A stretch of DNA of 10,688 nt from UBA5070 sp035604215 (GCA_035604215.1 DATNIW010000181.1:1-10688), one strand, 5' to 3'. Counted from the stretch's first letter, positions 1-6,635 are shown. Notes: a model not told the origin generated them from the sequence alone. A program made the numbers and translations.

Positions 1-768
1 AAAGCCCGCGGACGCCCCGGTTCCGTGGAAGTGGTCGATGCCGCGGTTGCCAAAGACGACGCTGCCGAGCCAGGTCCTGGCCAAGCCATGGACTTGGCGC
101 TTCGCTTCCACTATTCCGAAGGGCCAGGCCTGCTGGTCGTGTTGGTTGAACACTGGTCGTCCGCCTCCAAGCTCGATCTGCTCCGAACGGCCCGCTACTA
201 CTTGGACTTGTGCCGCCGATTTCCCGAGGATGAAATCCTCCCGATCGCCCTGGTGGACGATGACAAGCCCCATGACCTGGAGAACACCATCCTGCGCGGC
301 GCTTACGGGTATCCCTACCTCATCTTCGAAACGCGATTGGTGCAGGTCCCGGCCTTGGACATGCAGGCGTATCGGAGCACGTGCAACCGAGTCGCATTAT
401 CCTTCCTACCGAACATGCGTGGAAGCCGAGGCGTAGATTCCGTGCTGGACGTGGCCGGCGCGTTTCTCCGGGCCAAAGACCCGGACGGCGTGCGACTGCT
501 GTTTGCCTTCTGGGTGGTCGAGGGTAGATTGAATGTCGAGCAGCAATGGGAACTGAACCAGAGACTCAAGGAGCGGGACATGCCGGAAATCATCGACTGG
601 TGGCGTCAGGAAGGCATCGAAATCGGTCGCACGGCGGGTGTCGAAGAGGGTATCGAGAAAGGCATTCGTGCCACCAAGCTGGAAGACGCCCGCAAGATGT
701 TGGCGGAAGGCTTGGGTTGGGACGTGATCACCCGCATCACCGGCATCAAACGGGAAAACTTGATCTAA
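1..768 (+). CDS. Rpn-family (PD-(D/E)XK) nuclease/transposase-like protein, 5' end missing
   Basis: The reading frame is open to the left edge, so the true start may lie outside the window; the first possible in-window start is the GTG at 25. The protein resembles the Rpn (YhgA-like, recombination-promoting nuclease) group. Counting from the GTG, an Asp at 23 (MDLALRF) and a Glu at 42 (LVLVEHWSS) fall where the family has its nuclease Asp and E-x-Q/K. An arginine/tyrosine-rich helix follows (LLRTARYYLDLCRRFP), and the C-terminus has the typical charged Gly-Ile/Glu repeats (GIEIGRTAGVEEGIEKGI) and a DVITRITGI tail. The third motif residue is Trp44, where Gln or Lys is usual, so the nuclease site may be altered or this may be a subfamily with HWS. 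Family members act on DNA and are often found as scattered, horizontally spread copies. The family call is fairly secure; activity is uncertain. Confidence 0.7.
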   Translation, partial: KARGRPGSVEVVDAAVAKDDAAEPGPGQAMDLALRFHYSEGPGLLVVLVEHWSSASKLDLLRTARYYLDLCRRFPEDEILPIALVDDDKPHDLENTILRGAYGYPYLIFETRLVQVPALDMQAYRSTCNRVALSFLPNMRGSRGVDSVLDVAGAFLRAKDPDGVRLLFAFWVVEGRLNVEQQWELNQRLKERDMPEIIDWWRQEGIEIGRTAGVEEGIEKGIRATKLEDARKMLAEGLGWDVITRITGIKRENLI

Positions 769-947
769 CCGTCGATCGGGGAACGGCGCCGTTGGACTGA
801 CGCGGCACCACTCCACCCGCCAGTCACCCCTCCCTAAAAAAGACAGTACCACCACCCCGCCCATCTTGCCGAAGGCAAGCAGGGCGGTGCGCAGTTCTTG
901 TCAATTACGATTACCTCCACCACGTGAACCGTTCCCTGGCTGCTGGG
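769..947. other. Intergenic spacer with palindrome and hairpin, no gene seen
   Basis: No convincing protein gene lies here. A perfect 12-bp palindrome, AACGGCGCCGTT, sits at 782-793, fourteen bases after the upstream stop codon, but has no T-run behind it, so it is not a clear intrinsic terminator. A run of six A residues at 837-842 precedes the hairpin described separately at 857-887. The overlapping reading frames on the minus strand lack ribosome binding sites and have low-complexity Pro/Gly/Arg-rich translations. Confidence 0.5.
857..887. repeat. Two-part perfect hairpin between converging genes
   Basis: CCGCCC (857-862) pairs with GGGCGG (882-887). Inside it CTTGCC (865-870) pairs with GGCAAG (874-879) around a GAA loop, with a 2x2 internal loop between the stems. 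That gives twelve Watson-Crick pairs in 31 bases. On the minus strand it is followed about 14 nt later by six T residues (842-837), too far for a classic intrinsic terminator. It may be a terminator variant for leftward transcripts or a copy of an extragenic palindromic repeat; copy number cannot be judged from this window. Confidence 0.45.
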
Positions 948-1222
948 GTGCGGGGGATGACAATCCCCTGCGAAGGCGGTGGGGTCCAGGGGAAAGGCCC
1001 ACAGGGTTCCCATCGGGACTCCGCCCGATGGGAGGGCGTGCGAATGCCCCTGGCGCGGTACAGGGCCGCGCAGGCCCTGTAAACCAAGCCGCGCCGCCAG
1101 GCGCAAAATGAAGACCCCCGGAGAGGGGAGGCCGAGCCATTCCGCTGAAAGCAACCCAAGCACCGCGCAGCGGAAGGCGGAGGCCGGGGGAGAGCCTTCT
1201 CCCCCGGAAAAGCCCAACGGGC
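948..1222 (+). ncRNA. Candidate structured non-coding RNA, family unassigned
   Basis: This stretch has no believable protein gene but contains at least seven strong pairings. A: 950-958 with 963-971 (one G-U, loop GACA). B: 986-992 with 1047-1053. C: 1008-1017 with 1024-1033 (10 bp, loop ACTCCG). D: 1034-1039 with 1044-1049 (one G-U) closed by a GCGA tetraloop. E: 1052-1058 with 1089-1095. F: 1059-1067 with 1073-1081 (9 bp, loop GCGCA), stacked directly inside E. H: 1140-1147 with 1168-1175. I: 1184-1193 with 1198-1207 (10 bp, loop GCCT). B competes with D, and with the first two pairs of E. The unpaired joints are A-rich on the plus strand (GGAAAGG, GTAAACCAAG, GCGCAAAATGAAGA, GAAAGCAACCCAAG), and the GCGA loop is GNRA only on this strand, so plus is the likely sense strand. 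GAAGGCGG occurs twice (972-979, 1173-1180), each time next to a stem end. A transposon-associated RNA (HEARO/omega-type), an intron remnant or a repeat element are all possible. Ends are estimated. Confidence 0.6.
1208..1222 (-). terminator. Possible short intrinsic terminator after tetR
   Basis: Read on the minus strand, GCCC-GTT-GGGC is followed directly by TTTT, starting only seven bases after the TetR stop codon. The stem has four G-C pairs, which is short, but the strong 10-bp hairpin at 1184-1207 lies two bases further downstream and may assist. Alternatively this is simply the 3' end of the plus-strand structured RNA. Confidence 0.35.
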
Positions 1223-1229
1223 ACCTCGT

Positions 1230-1841
1230 TCAATGCCGCGGCAGGAGCACCAAATCGACCGCTTCCTCGGTATCCCTGAGAAGGGTCCTGCGCGGGGTGC
1301 CGATCTGCGCACGCATGGTCAGGCCACGAGCAAGATCAATCAGCAGGCTTGCGCGCACGGCCACAGGAAAGTCGGACGGGATTTCTCCAGCCTCGATCCC
1401 CTCCCGGAAACGACCTTCCACCAGCGCCACCGCGGCAGCGACAGCGTTCTGCAGGAATTCCTGGACCTCGGCGTCGTCCACGAGCGGCGCGACGCACTCG
1501 AGTAGGCACCCCCGAGCGGACCCTTTCTCCGTCGCGCTTTCGACGACGTGCCTGAGGAACCCGGTGAGCGAGTCGCGAAGAGCGCGCGGCGAGAGGAGTG
1601 CCTTCACGGCGAGAGCACCTTTCTTCTCCGCATACGCCTTGAGGACCCGCAGGAACAAGGTCCTCTTGTCTCCGAAGACGGAATACAGGCTCGGCCGCCC
1701 CACGCCCATCCCGGCGACGAGATCGTCGATCGTCACGCCGTCGTAGCCTTTCGACCAGAACACCTGGGTCGCCTTCTCCAGCGCGTCCGTCTCGTCGAAG
1801 TTTCGGGGCCGTCCACGCGGCCTGGCGGCATTATGAAACAT
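1230..1841 (-). CDS. TetR/AcrR-family transcriptional repressor
   Basis: A 203-residue protein of normal TetR length. The N-terminus has a basic arm (RPRGRPRNFD, 7-16) and then the TetR DNA-binding domain: helix 1 around ALEKATQVFWSKGYDGVT (20-37) and the helix-turn-helix IDDLVAGMGVGRPSLYSVFGDKRTLF (38-63), including the family's typical S-L-Y-x-x-F. The C-terminal two thirds is the variable ligand-binding and dimer domain with GCLLECVAPLVDD in its middle, as in the AcrR/ComR-like branch. The ATG is supported by AAGGAG 11 nt upstream on the minus strand. The gene diverges from a short-chain dehydrogenase, the usual arrangement for a TetR protein that represses its neighbour and itself. The shared gap contains a palindrome overlapping both promoters. 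The ligand is unknown, probably a substrate of the dehydrogenase or a toxic small molecule. Confidence 0.93.
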   Translation of the reverse strand: MFHNAARPRGRPRNFDETDALEKATQVFWSKGYDGVTIDDLVAGMGVGRPSLYSVFGDKRTLFLRVLKAYAEKKGALAVKALLSPRALRDSLTGFLRHVVESATEKGSARGCLLECVAPLVDDAEVQEFLQNAVAAAVALVEGRFREGIEAGEIPSDFPVAVRASLLIDLARGLTMRAQIGTPRRTLLRDTEEAVDLVLLPRH

Positions 1842-1856
1842 TTAGTTCAAAACTCC

Positions 1857-1884
1857 TTGACTTCTTCCTTCGCACCCCTATATT
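1857..1884 (+). promoter_or_regulatory. Sigma-70-like promoter for the SDR gene
   Basis: TTGACT (1857-1862) and TATATT (1879-1884) are separated by 16 bases; each matches the consensus at five of six positions. The predicted start of transcription, near 1890, falls inside the palindrome at 1887-1898. The SDR ribosome binding site (AAGGA at 1953-1957) and ATG (1965) follow, giving a leader of about 75 nt. Confidence 0.65.
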
Positions 1885-1910
1885 GTAACTGAACAGTTCG
1901 AAATTAACAA
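1882..1910 (-). promoter_or_regulatory. Sigma-70-like promoter for tetR
   Basis: On the minus strand TTGTTA (1910-1905) and TACAAT (1887-1882) are separated by exactly 17 bases. The spacer holds almost the whole palindrome at 1887-1898. The promoter overlaps the -10 region of the opposite SDR promoter, so the two can hardly be occupied together. Confidence 0.65.
1887..1898. promoter_or_regulatory. Probable TetR operator shared by both divergent promoters
   Basis: AACTG-AA-CAGTT is an inverted repeat of two 5-bp arms. It lies between the -35 and -10 of the tetR promoter and on the start point of the SDR promoter, the ideal position for one repressor dimer to shut both. A second overlapping palindrome, GAAC-A-GTTC, is at 1891-1899. 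Assignment to this TetR protein is inferred from position only. Confidence 0.6.
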
Positions 1911-1964
1911 GCCAGCCTTGGCCTCGCGGGGCCTCGCGACTCGACCTTCACCAAGGAACAGCGG

Positions 1965-2924
1965 ATGGAACATTCGATCGCCCTCGTCACCGGCACCACC
2001 TCCGGGCTTGGGTTTGCGGCAGCCAAATTGCTCGCCCTCCAGGGCTACCGCCAGGTCATCGTCACCGGGCGCAGCCTGGCTCGGGTCCAGGAAACGGTCA
2101 CTCAACTCGCTGCCGAGACCAAGACCCAGGTCTTCACGCCGTTGGAGCTGGATTTGAACACGCCGTCCAGCGTTCAATCGGCCCTTGCCGAGCTGGTCAA
2201 GCTAGGCAAGCCGATTGATTTCCTGTTGCTCAATGCGGGGTTGGTCCCCTTCAAGGAGCGCGTGCTCACCGCGGCGGGCATCGAGGCTTCCCAGGCCCCG
2301 CTGATCGGGCATCATCAACTGACCGTGGGGTTGCTGGGCGCCAACCTGCTGAGCCCCGACGCCCGGATTGTGATCGCCGGTGCGGAGCCGGCCCGAGGGG
2401 GCGTCCCCATGTTCAAATACACCGACCTGCCCGCCTTCGCGGCCAAAGTCCACCGGGGTGACCGAACCGCGGCCGTGGAAGCCCTGATTCGCAACGGGCC
2501 GAACGTGAAATACGTGCCCAACAATGCGTATGCCGACGCCAAGCTCATCATCGCTTGGTGGGTCGCGGCGCTGGCGCGCCGGCTGCCCTCCGGCATGGCC
2601 GTGGTCGCTGTCTCGCCCGGTGGGGCGACCGACACCAAGGTGGTGCGAAGCGCCGGCCCGTTGTTGAGGTATGTGTTCATCCCCATCGTGAACCTCATTC
2701 CCGGCATGAATCAGACGCCGGAAACCGCGGCCCGTCGGTACCTCCAGGCGTCGGAGTTCGGAACCGACGTCTCGGGGCAATTCTTCGCCTCGGCCCAAGG
2801 GAAGTTCTCAGGCCCCATGGAGACCCAGCGCCACCCACACCTTCTCGATCACGCCAGCCAAGAAGCCGCGTGGCAGGCCGTCGTCAAGGTCTCCGGCGTC
2901 GATTTCGCTTCCGCGACGACTTGA
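1965..2924 (+). CDS. Short-chain dehydrogenase/reductase (SDR), possibly atypical active site
   Basis: A 319-residue NAD(P)H-binding Rossmann-fold protein. The cofactor motif TGTTSGLG is at 9-16, Arg36 after the second strand suggests preference for NADP(H), Asp63 (LDL) contacts the adenine, NAG is at 90-92 and the catalytic Y-x-x-x-K is Y189/K193. A further PGG motif follows (SPGGATDT). The usual catalytic serine at the end of strand 5 (normally V-x-S-S) is not seen: the segment reads RIVIAGAEPARGG (134-146). Between strand 5 and Tyr189 there is a long insert, as in the protochlorophyllide-reductase/retinol-dehydrogenase-like SDRs. The start is fixed by AAGGA seven bases before the ATG. Divergent from and probably repressed by the TetR protein. 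The substrate is unknown. Confidence 0.9.
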   Translation: MEHSIALVTGTTSGLGFAAAKLLALQGYRQVIVTGRSLARVQETVTQLAAETKTQVFTPLELDLNTPSSVQSALAELVKLGKPIDFLLLNAGLVPFKERVLTAAGIEASQAPLIGHHQLTVGLLGANLLSPDARIVIAGAEPARGGVPMFKYTDLPAFAAKVHRGDRTAAVEALIRNGPNVKYVPNNAYADAKLIIAWWVAALARRLPSGMAVVAVSPGGATDTKVVRSAGPLLRYVFIPIVNLIPGMNQTPETAARRYLQASEFGTDVSGQFFASAQGKFSGPMETQRHPHLLDHASQEAAWQAVVKVSGVDFASATT

Positions 2925-2945
2925 GAACGGTGCCCGGAGGGAGCG

Positions 2946-2964
2946 CCGGTAGGCGCGCCACCGG
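2946..2964. terminator. Possible bidirectional stem between converging genes
   Basis: CCGGT (2946-2950) pairs with ACCGG (2960-2964), with the self-complementary GGCGCGCC inside. It lies in the 50-bp gap between the SDR gene (+) and the nitroreductase gene (-). There is no T-run on either side, so termination is only suggested by position. Confidence 0.3.
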
Positions 2965-2974
2965 GAGCCGAATC

Positions 2975-3625
2975 TCAGACGGTGAGGAAGAGCTCGTCCA
3001 GGGTCTTTCGGACCTTGGGAAGCTGGGCGTATTTGTCTTCGCTGGAGCGGTACCCGAACGCGGCCGCCGCGACGGAGGTCAGGCCCTTTTCCTTCAAGCC
3101 CAGGATCTCGTCGAACTTCGCGGTGTCGATGCCTTCCATGGGGCACGCGTCCACTCCCGCCAGGGCGGCCGAAGTCAGGAGATTGCCCAGGAGGATGTAG
3201 ACCTGGTGCGTGGACCACGCGTCGATCGTGGCGGCTCGCGGACCCTTGACCAGCGCTCCTTCCATGTAACCCTTGTACCCGGCGAGGCTTTCCAATGTGA
3301 CCTGGCGGTCGCGGACGGAGCGTCGCAGGAACCCTTCGATCTGCGCTTCCCCGAAGCCCTTTTCGATGGCCAGCACGATGAAATGGCTGGCCTCGACCAC
3401 CTGGGTCTGGTTGTAGGCCGCCTGCTGCAGGGTGGCGCGGACCTTGGGGTCCCGGATCTCGACCACACGGTAGGGCTCCAGTCCGAAGGAGGAGGCCGTC
3501 AGGCTCGCGGCCTTGCGCAAGGTCTCCCAGGTCGCCTCCGGGATCCGCTTGGAGGGGTCGAACTTCTTGGTGGCGTAGCGCCAGGAAAGGGCCTTCAGGA
3601 GTTCGGATTCGGAAAGGGTGCTCAT
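2975..3625 (-). CDS. NfsB-like oxygen-insensitive NAD(P)H nitroreductase
   Basis: A 216-residue FMN-dependent flavoprotein of the same length as E. coli NfsB (217). FMN-binding features are the N-terminal RYATKKFDPSKRI (about 16-28), the SSFGLEPYRV segment, and the C-terminal GLKEKGLTSVAAAAFGYRSSEDKYAQLPKVRK. THQVYILLGNLLTSAALAGVDACPMEG matches the dimer and active-site region of NfsB. The family reduces nitroaromatics, quinones and flavins with NADH or NADPH by two-electron steps in the cytoplasm; the natural substrate here is unknown. Its ATG overlaps the stop codon of the upstream 5'-nucleotidase gene (ATGA at 3625-3622), so translation is probably coupled and the start is secure. A much longer open frame continues upstream of this ATG, but only as a shadow of the neighbouring gene. 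Confidence 0.92.
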   Translation of the reverse strand: MSTLSESELLKALSWRYATKKFDPSKRIPEATWETLRKAASLTASSFGLEPYRVVEIRDPKVRATLQQAAYNQTQVVEASHFIVLAIEKGFGEAQIEGFLRRSVRDRQVTLESLAGYKGYMEGALVKGPRAATIDAWSTHQVYILLGNLLTSAALAGVDACPMEGIDTAKFDEILGLKEKGLTSVAAAAFGYRSSEDKYAQLPKVRKTLDELFLTV

Positions 3626-5226
3626 CTGGTTCCTCGCGTTGTTTCCATGGTGTCGTGGACGGGCTTCGTCGGATAGGCCTTCCCGAGCAGGCTCGAGAAC
3701 GCCTCGGCGTCGGAGATCCCGGTGTTCAGACGGAATCCGTCCACATCTTCCAGGATCCGGCAGCCGTCTCCGCCACCTGCAAGGTACGAGTTCGTCGCGA
3801 TGCGGACCGAATCGGCGTCGCGCAGGGTGCCGGGCATCCCACGCACCTGGAGGGAACCATCTTCCCGCACGGTCAGGCCGTCCCATCCGGGTTGGCGGTC
3901 GCCGCGTCCCCGGGTCTGCCGGTGCAGAGCGGCGAGCTGCGCCCCCGTGATGGCGACCACCACCACGGTGTTCTCGAAGGGCATCACCTTGCGCACCGCC
4001 TCCGCCGTCACGGATCCGGCAGGAAGGTCGTCCCGGATCCCTCCCGCGTTCTGCAACCCCACTTGCGCGCCCCAGGAAGCCCCCGCTTCGCGCAAAGCCC
4101 CCGCGCACAGCGTTCCCAGGAGCGGATCGCCGCGGTGGATCTCGCGGGGCAGGAAGGCCACGACGGCGTGGCGAAGGCTGTCGATGGGCCGTTCCAGGCG
4201 CCAGAGCATGGCGGCCGTGGCGGCGTCGGGCGGGAAGAACCGGACCGCGACCGTGGCGACGAGCCGTTCTCGAACCGCCCGGGCCTCGTCCGGCGGCAGG
4301 ATGGAGTCGTCGCGGGAGATGGTGTCCGAAAGCGGCAGGAACGGAGAGGCGGTCCAACCGAGGGTCCGGCCCGAATCGTCCAGGTGCAATACGATCTCCC
4401 CGACTTCCTTTCCCCACTCCCAGGCCTGCACCACGGGAACCGTCCGGCCGTCCGCGGTGTGGATTTCCACGGGATACGGCACCTCCGTGCGCAGTCCCGC
4501 ATCCGTCAGATTCCGTCCCATCCGGGTGTGGGAATGCCCGCCCACCACCGCGGCGATCCCAGGCACCGTGCGCGCGAGAACGGTGTCCTCCTCGATCCCG
4601 GCGTGGGAGAGGAGGAGGATCGTCTCCACGCCCGCGCGGCGCAGGGAATCGACGCGGGCCCGCACCGCCGACGCCCGGGAGAACCGGACCCGCGGCCCCG
4701 GCCGGGAGATGCCCGGAGTCTCGGGCTGGGCCACCCCCACGATTCCGACGCGGTGCCCGGACCGGACCACCACGATGCAGGGTAGGATCTTCCCCGCGAG
4801 GGAGGAATCCCCGGAGGCGTCCAGGTTCGCCGCCACGGCGGGCACGTGAAGGGAATCCAGGAAGCGGCGCAGAAACTCGGGCCCGCGATCGAACTCGTGG
4901 TTTCCCGGCACGAAGGCGTCGATCCCCACCCGGTCCAGGAAGGCGGCGTCGGCCAGTCCGTCGTACTGGGTGAACCAAGGCGTCCCCACCAGTTCGTCTC
5001 CGGCGTGGAGCACCAAGAGGTCGGGGTGTTCCTCGCGAAGGACGCGGATGGCCTGCACCAGCCTTGCGGCGCCCCCGGATCGCACGGCAACGGGGGTGTC
5101 CAGCGAAAGGCGCAGTTCGGTGGGGTCCAGGTGGGAATGGATGTCGTTGATGTGGGCGATGGCGAGGTCCCAGGGACGTGCCGTCGCCGCGAGGATCAGA
5201 AGGATGGACAGGAGCCGTTGGCGCAT
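3622..5226 (-). CDS. Secreted 5'-nucleotidase / UshA-like metallophosphatase
   Basis: A 534-residue two-domain enzyme. An N-terminal signal peptide (RQRLLSILLILAATA, 2-16) suggests export. The calcineurin-like domain has all metal and active-site motifs: DIH (28-30), GD (76-77), GNHE (108-111), SHAG (207-210) and GGHSH (229-233). The C-terminal substrate-binding domain shows QNAGGIR (about 392-398) and NSYLAGGGDG (about 479-488), which carry the base-stacking and phosphate contacts in this family. The enzyme hydrolyses nucleotides to nucleosides and phosphate; relatives (UshA, NadN) also split NAD, UDP-sugars or 2',3'-cyclic nucleotides, so the exact substrate is open. The start is chosen for the signal peptide; ribosome binding is unusual because CCTCCC stands directly before the ATG. 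The stop overlaps the nitroreductase start. Confidence 0.92.
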   Translation of the reverse strand: MRQRLLSILLILAATARPWDLAIAHINDIHSHLDPTELRLSLDTPVAVRSGGAARLVQAIRVLREEHPDLLVLHAGDELVGTPWFTQYDGLADAAFLDRVGIDAFVPGNHEFDRGPEFLRRFLDSLHVPAVAANLDASGDSSLAGKILPCIVVVRSGHRVGIVGVAQPETPGISRPGPRVRFSRASAVRARVDSLRRAGVETILLLSHAGIEEDTVLARTVPGIAAVVGGHSHTRMGRNLTDAGLRTEVPYPVEIHTADGRTVPVVQAWEWGKEVGEIVLHLDDSGRTLGWTASPFLPLSDTISRDDSILPPDEARAVRERLVATVAVRFFPPDAATAAMLWRLERPIDSLRHAVVAFLPREIHRGDPLLGTLCAGALREAGASWGAQVGLQNAGGIRDDLPAGSVTAEAVRKVMPFENTVVVVAITGAQLAALHRQTRGRGDRQPGWDGLTVREDGSLQVRGMPGTLRDADSVRIATNSYLAGGGDGCRILEDVDGFRLNTGISDAEAFSSLLGKAYPTKPVHDTMETTRGTR

Positions 5227-5247
5227 GGGAGGAAAACCTATCTCCCC
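5227..5247 (-). promoter_or_regulatory. Possible ribosome-site-sequestering hairpin before the nucleotidase
   Basis: On the minus strand, the only Shine-Dalgarno-like stretch, GGGGAG (5247-5242), lies 15 nt before the ATG and can pair with CTCCC (5231-5227) immediately before the start codon. Pairing would hide the site. The stem is five bases with a ten-base loop, so this is only a suggestion. Confidence 0.3.
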
Positions 5248-5299
5248 GATGTTGCCCGGGCGAACCACGGGCGTTGCAGAGATTTGCAGGATGGCTCCG

Positions 5300-6592
5300 C
5301 TACGCGGTCGCGAACAGGCACTTGAGATAGGAGCTCTCCAGGAAACGGGCCGGGTGGTCCACGGCGTGGGAGGTGCACTGGATGTCCCGCAGCGGCCTCC
5401 CCATCTCGTTGGCGGTCTCTTCCACTGCGGCGAAGAACGCCTCGGCGGGAACCCGCGACGAACACGAGGCCTGGACCAGCGTTCCGCCGGGTTCCAACAC
5501 GGCCAGGCCCATCCGGCAGAGTCTCCGGTAGGCCTCCAGGGCCGGTTCCACCTGGGATTTGGACTGCGCGAACATGGGCGGATCCAGGACCACCAGCCCG
5601 AAGCGGCGCTGGGATTGGGCAAGCCCCGAAAGGACGTCGAAGGCGTCCCCGACCACCGGATGGTGGGGGCAGGATCGGACACGGGGGACATCCATGTTCA
5701 GGGCGAAATTGCGTTCCACCCCTGCGATTGCGGGTGCCGAGAGGTCCACCGAGGTCACCGACCGCGCCCCGCCCCGGGCCGCGTAGAGGGAGAAACCACC
5801 GGTGTAGCTGAACACGTTCAGGACCTCCCTGCCACGCGATAGCTCTTCCACCCGGGAGCGGTTGTCGCGCTGGTCCAGGAAGAACCCGGTCTTCTGACCG
5901 TGCAGAGGATCTGCCTCGAAGCGCAGGCCGTTCTCCGAGAAGACCACCGGGCCCTCCAACGGCGGTCCGAACAGGATCTGTCCGTCCGTCAGGCCGTGCA
6001 GGAGGGACGGTTCGCGGCGCATGGAACGGTTGAGCCGCAGCACCAGGCGCTCGGCGCGCTGGATTTCGAGGAGGGCGGGAAGGAGCACGGGAAGGTGGGG
6101 GATCCAAGCCTGGGTGTAGAGCTTGACCACCAGGGTGTCCGCGTAGCGATCCACGACGAGTCCCGGGAATCCGTCCGACTCCCCACCGACCAGCCGGTAG
6201 CCGTCGGTGCGGGGCAGGTCCGGAGCGGAAAGGGATGCGCGCAGGGCCACCGCCTCTCCCATGCGGGCGCCAAACCAGGCGCCGTCGATGGCTGCCGGTT
6301 TGCCGGAGAGCAGCATGCGCACGCGGATGGGCGAGGCGGGATCGTAGAGCCCGATGGACAGAAAGCGGTTCTTTCGGTCGAACACCACCGCGAAGTCTCC
6401 CGGCGAACCCTCGCCGTCCTGCTCGGAGATGGAGGTGTCGTAGAGCCAGGGATGCCCGTCGCGCAGATGACGCTCGGCGGGCGGGACCACCCGCAGACGC
6501 AGGCGCCGCGGCGATGGCGGAGGGAGGCAGGAAAGGCTGGAGGCGAGATCCGCGGTGGACGACAAGGATGGCGGCTTTCTGGGTGGGACCAT
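5300..6592 (-). CDS. rlmI: RlmI-like 23S rRNA (cytosine-5) methyltransferase
   Basis: A 430-residue class I SAM-dependent methyltransferase of the COG1092/RlmI family, somewhat longer than E. coli RlmI (about 396) because of a Ser/Pro-rich N-terminal extension of about 33 residues. The PUA RNA-binding domain begins at RLRLRVVPPAERHLRDGHPWLY. A central linker domain includes YRLVGGESDGFPGLVVDRY. The catalytic domain has GFFLDQRDNR (about 236-245), the SAM-binding motif VLNVFSYTGGFSLYAA (from about 257), the acidic SVDLS after strand 2, and the catalytic loop LDPPMF (DPP at about 337-339). The final segment, SSYLKCLFA, is typical. E. coli RlmI makes m5C1962 in 23S rRNA; here the position is inferred from family only. 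The ATG has only a weak upstream AGG, and a start further inside is possible. Confidence 0.88.
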   Translation of the reverse strand: MVPPRKPPSLSSTADLASSLSCLPPPSPRRLRLRVVPPAERHLRDGHPWLYDTSISEQDGEGSPGDFAVVFDRKNRFLSIGLYDPASPIRVRMLLSGKPAAIDGAWFGARMGEAVALRASLSAPDLPRTDGYRLVGGESDGFPGLVVDRYADTLVVKLYTQAWIPHLPVLLPALLEIQRAERLVLRLNRSMRREPSLLHGLTDGQILFGPPLEGPVVFSENGLRFEADPLHGQKTGFFLDQRDNRSRVEELSRGREVLNVFSYTGGFSLYAARGGARSVTSVDLSAPAIAGVERNFALNMDVPRVRSCPHHPVVGDAFDVLSGLAQSQRRFGLVVLDPPMFAQSKSQVEPALEAYRRLCRMGLAVLEPGGTLVQASCSSRVPAEAFFAAVEETANEMGRPLRDIQCTSHAVDHPARFLESSYLKCLFATA

Positions 6593-6635
6593 CCAACCTA
6601 CTTACCGCCGGCGCGCCGGGTGTCGCGGACCGCCC

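Noticed and set aside
948..952. GTGCG as the 5' end of a group II intron
   Set aside because: No domain V-like hairpin with an AGC triad and no reverse transcriptase; the match is only five bases.
1184..1207. 10-bp hairpin as a plus-strand intrinsic terminator
   Set aside because: It is followed by AAAAGCCC, with no T-run on that strand.
834..1312. Overlapping open frames of 110-133 codons on the minus strand across the intergenic region
   Set aside because: Low-complexity Pro/Gly/Arg translations in several frames at once, no ribosome sites, and the region is explained better by RNA pairing.
3655..4849. Long plus-strand open frames opposite the nucleotidase
   Set aside because: GC-rich antisense shadows; the minus-strand frame has all metallophosphatase motifs.
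3626..4978. Possible N-terminal extension fusing 450 residues to the nitroreductase
   Set aside because: It is the out-of-frame shadow of the 5'-nucleotidase gene. The ATGA overlap at 3622-3625 gives the true nitroreductase start.
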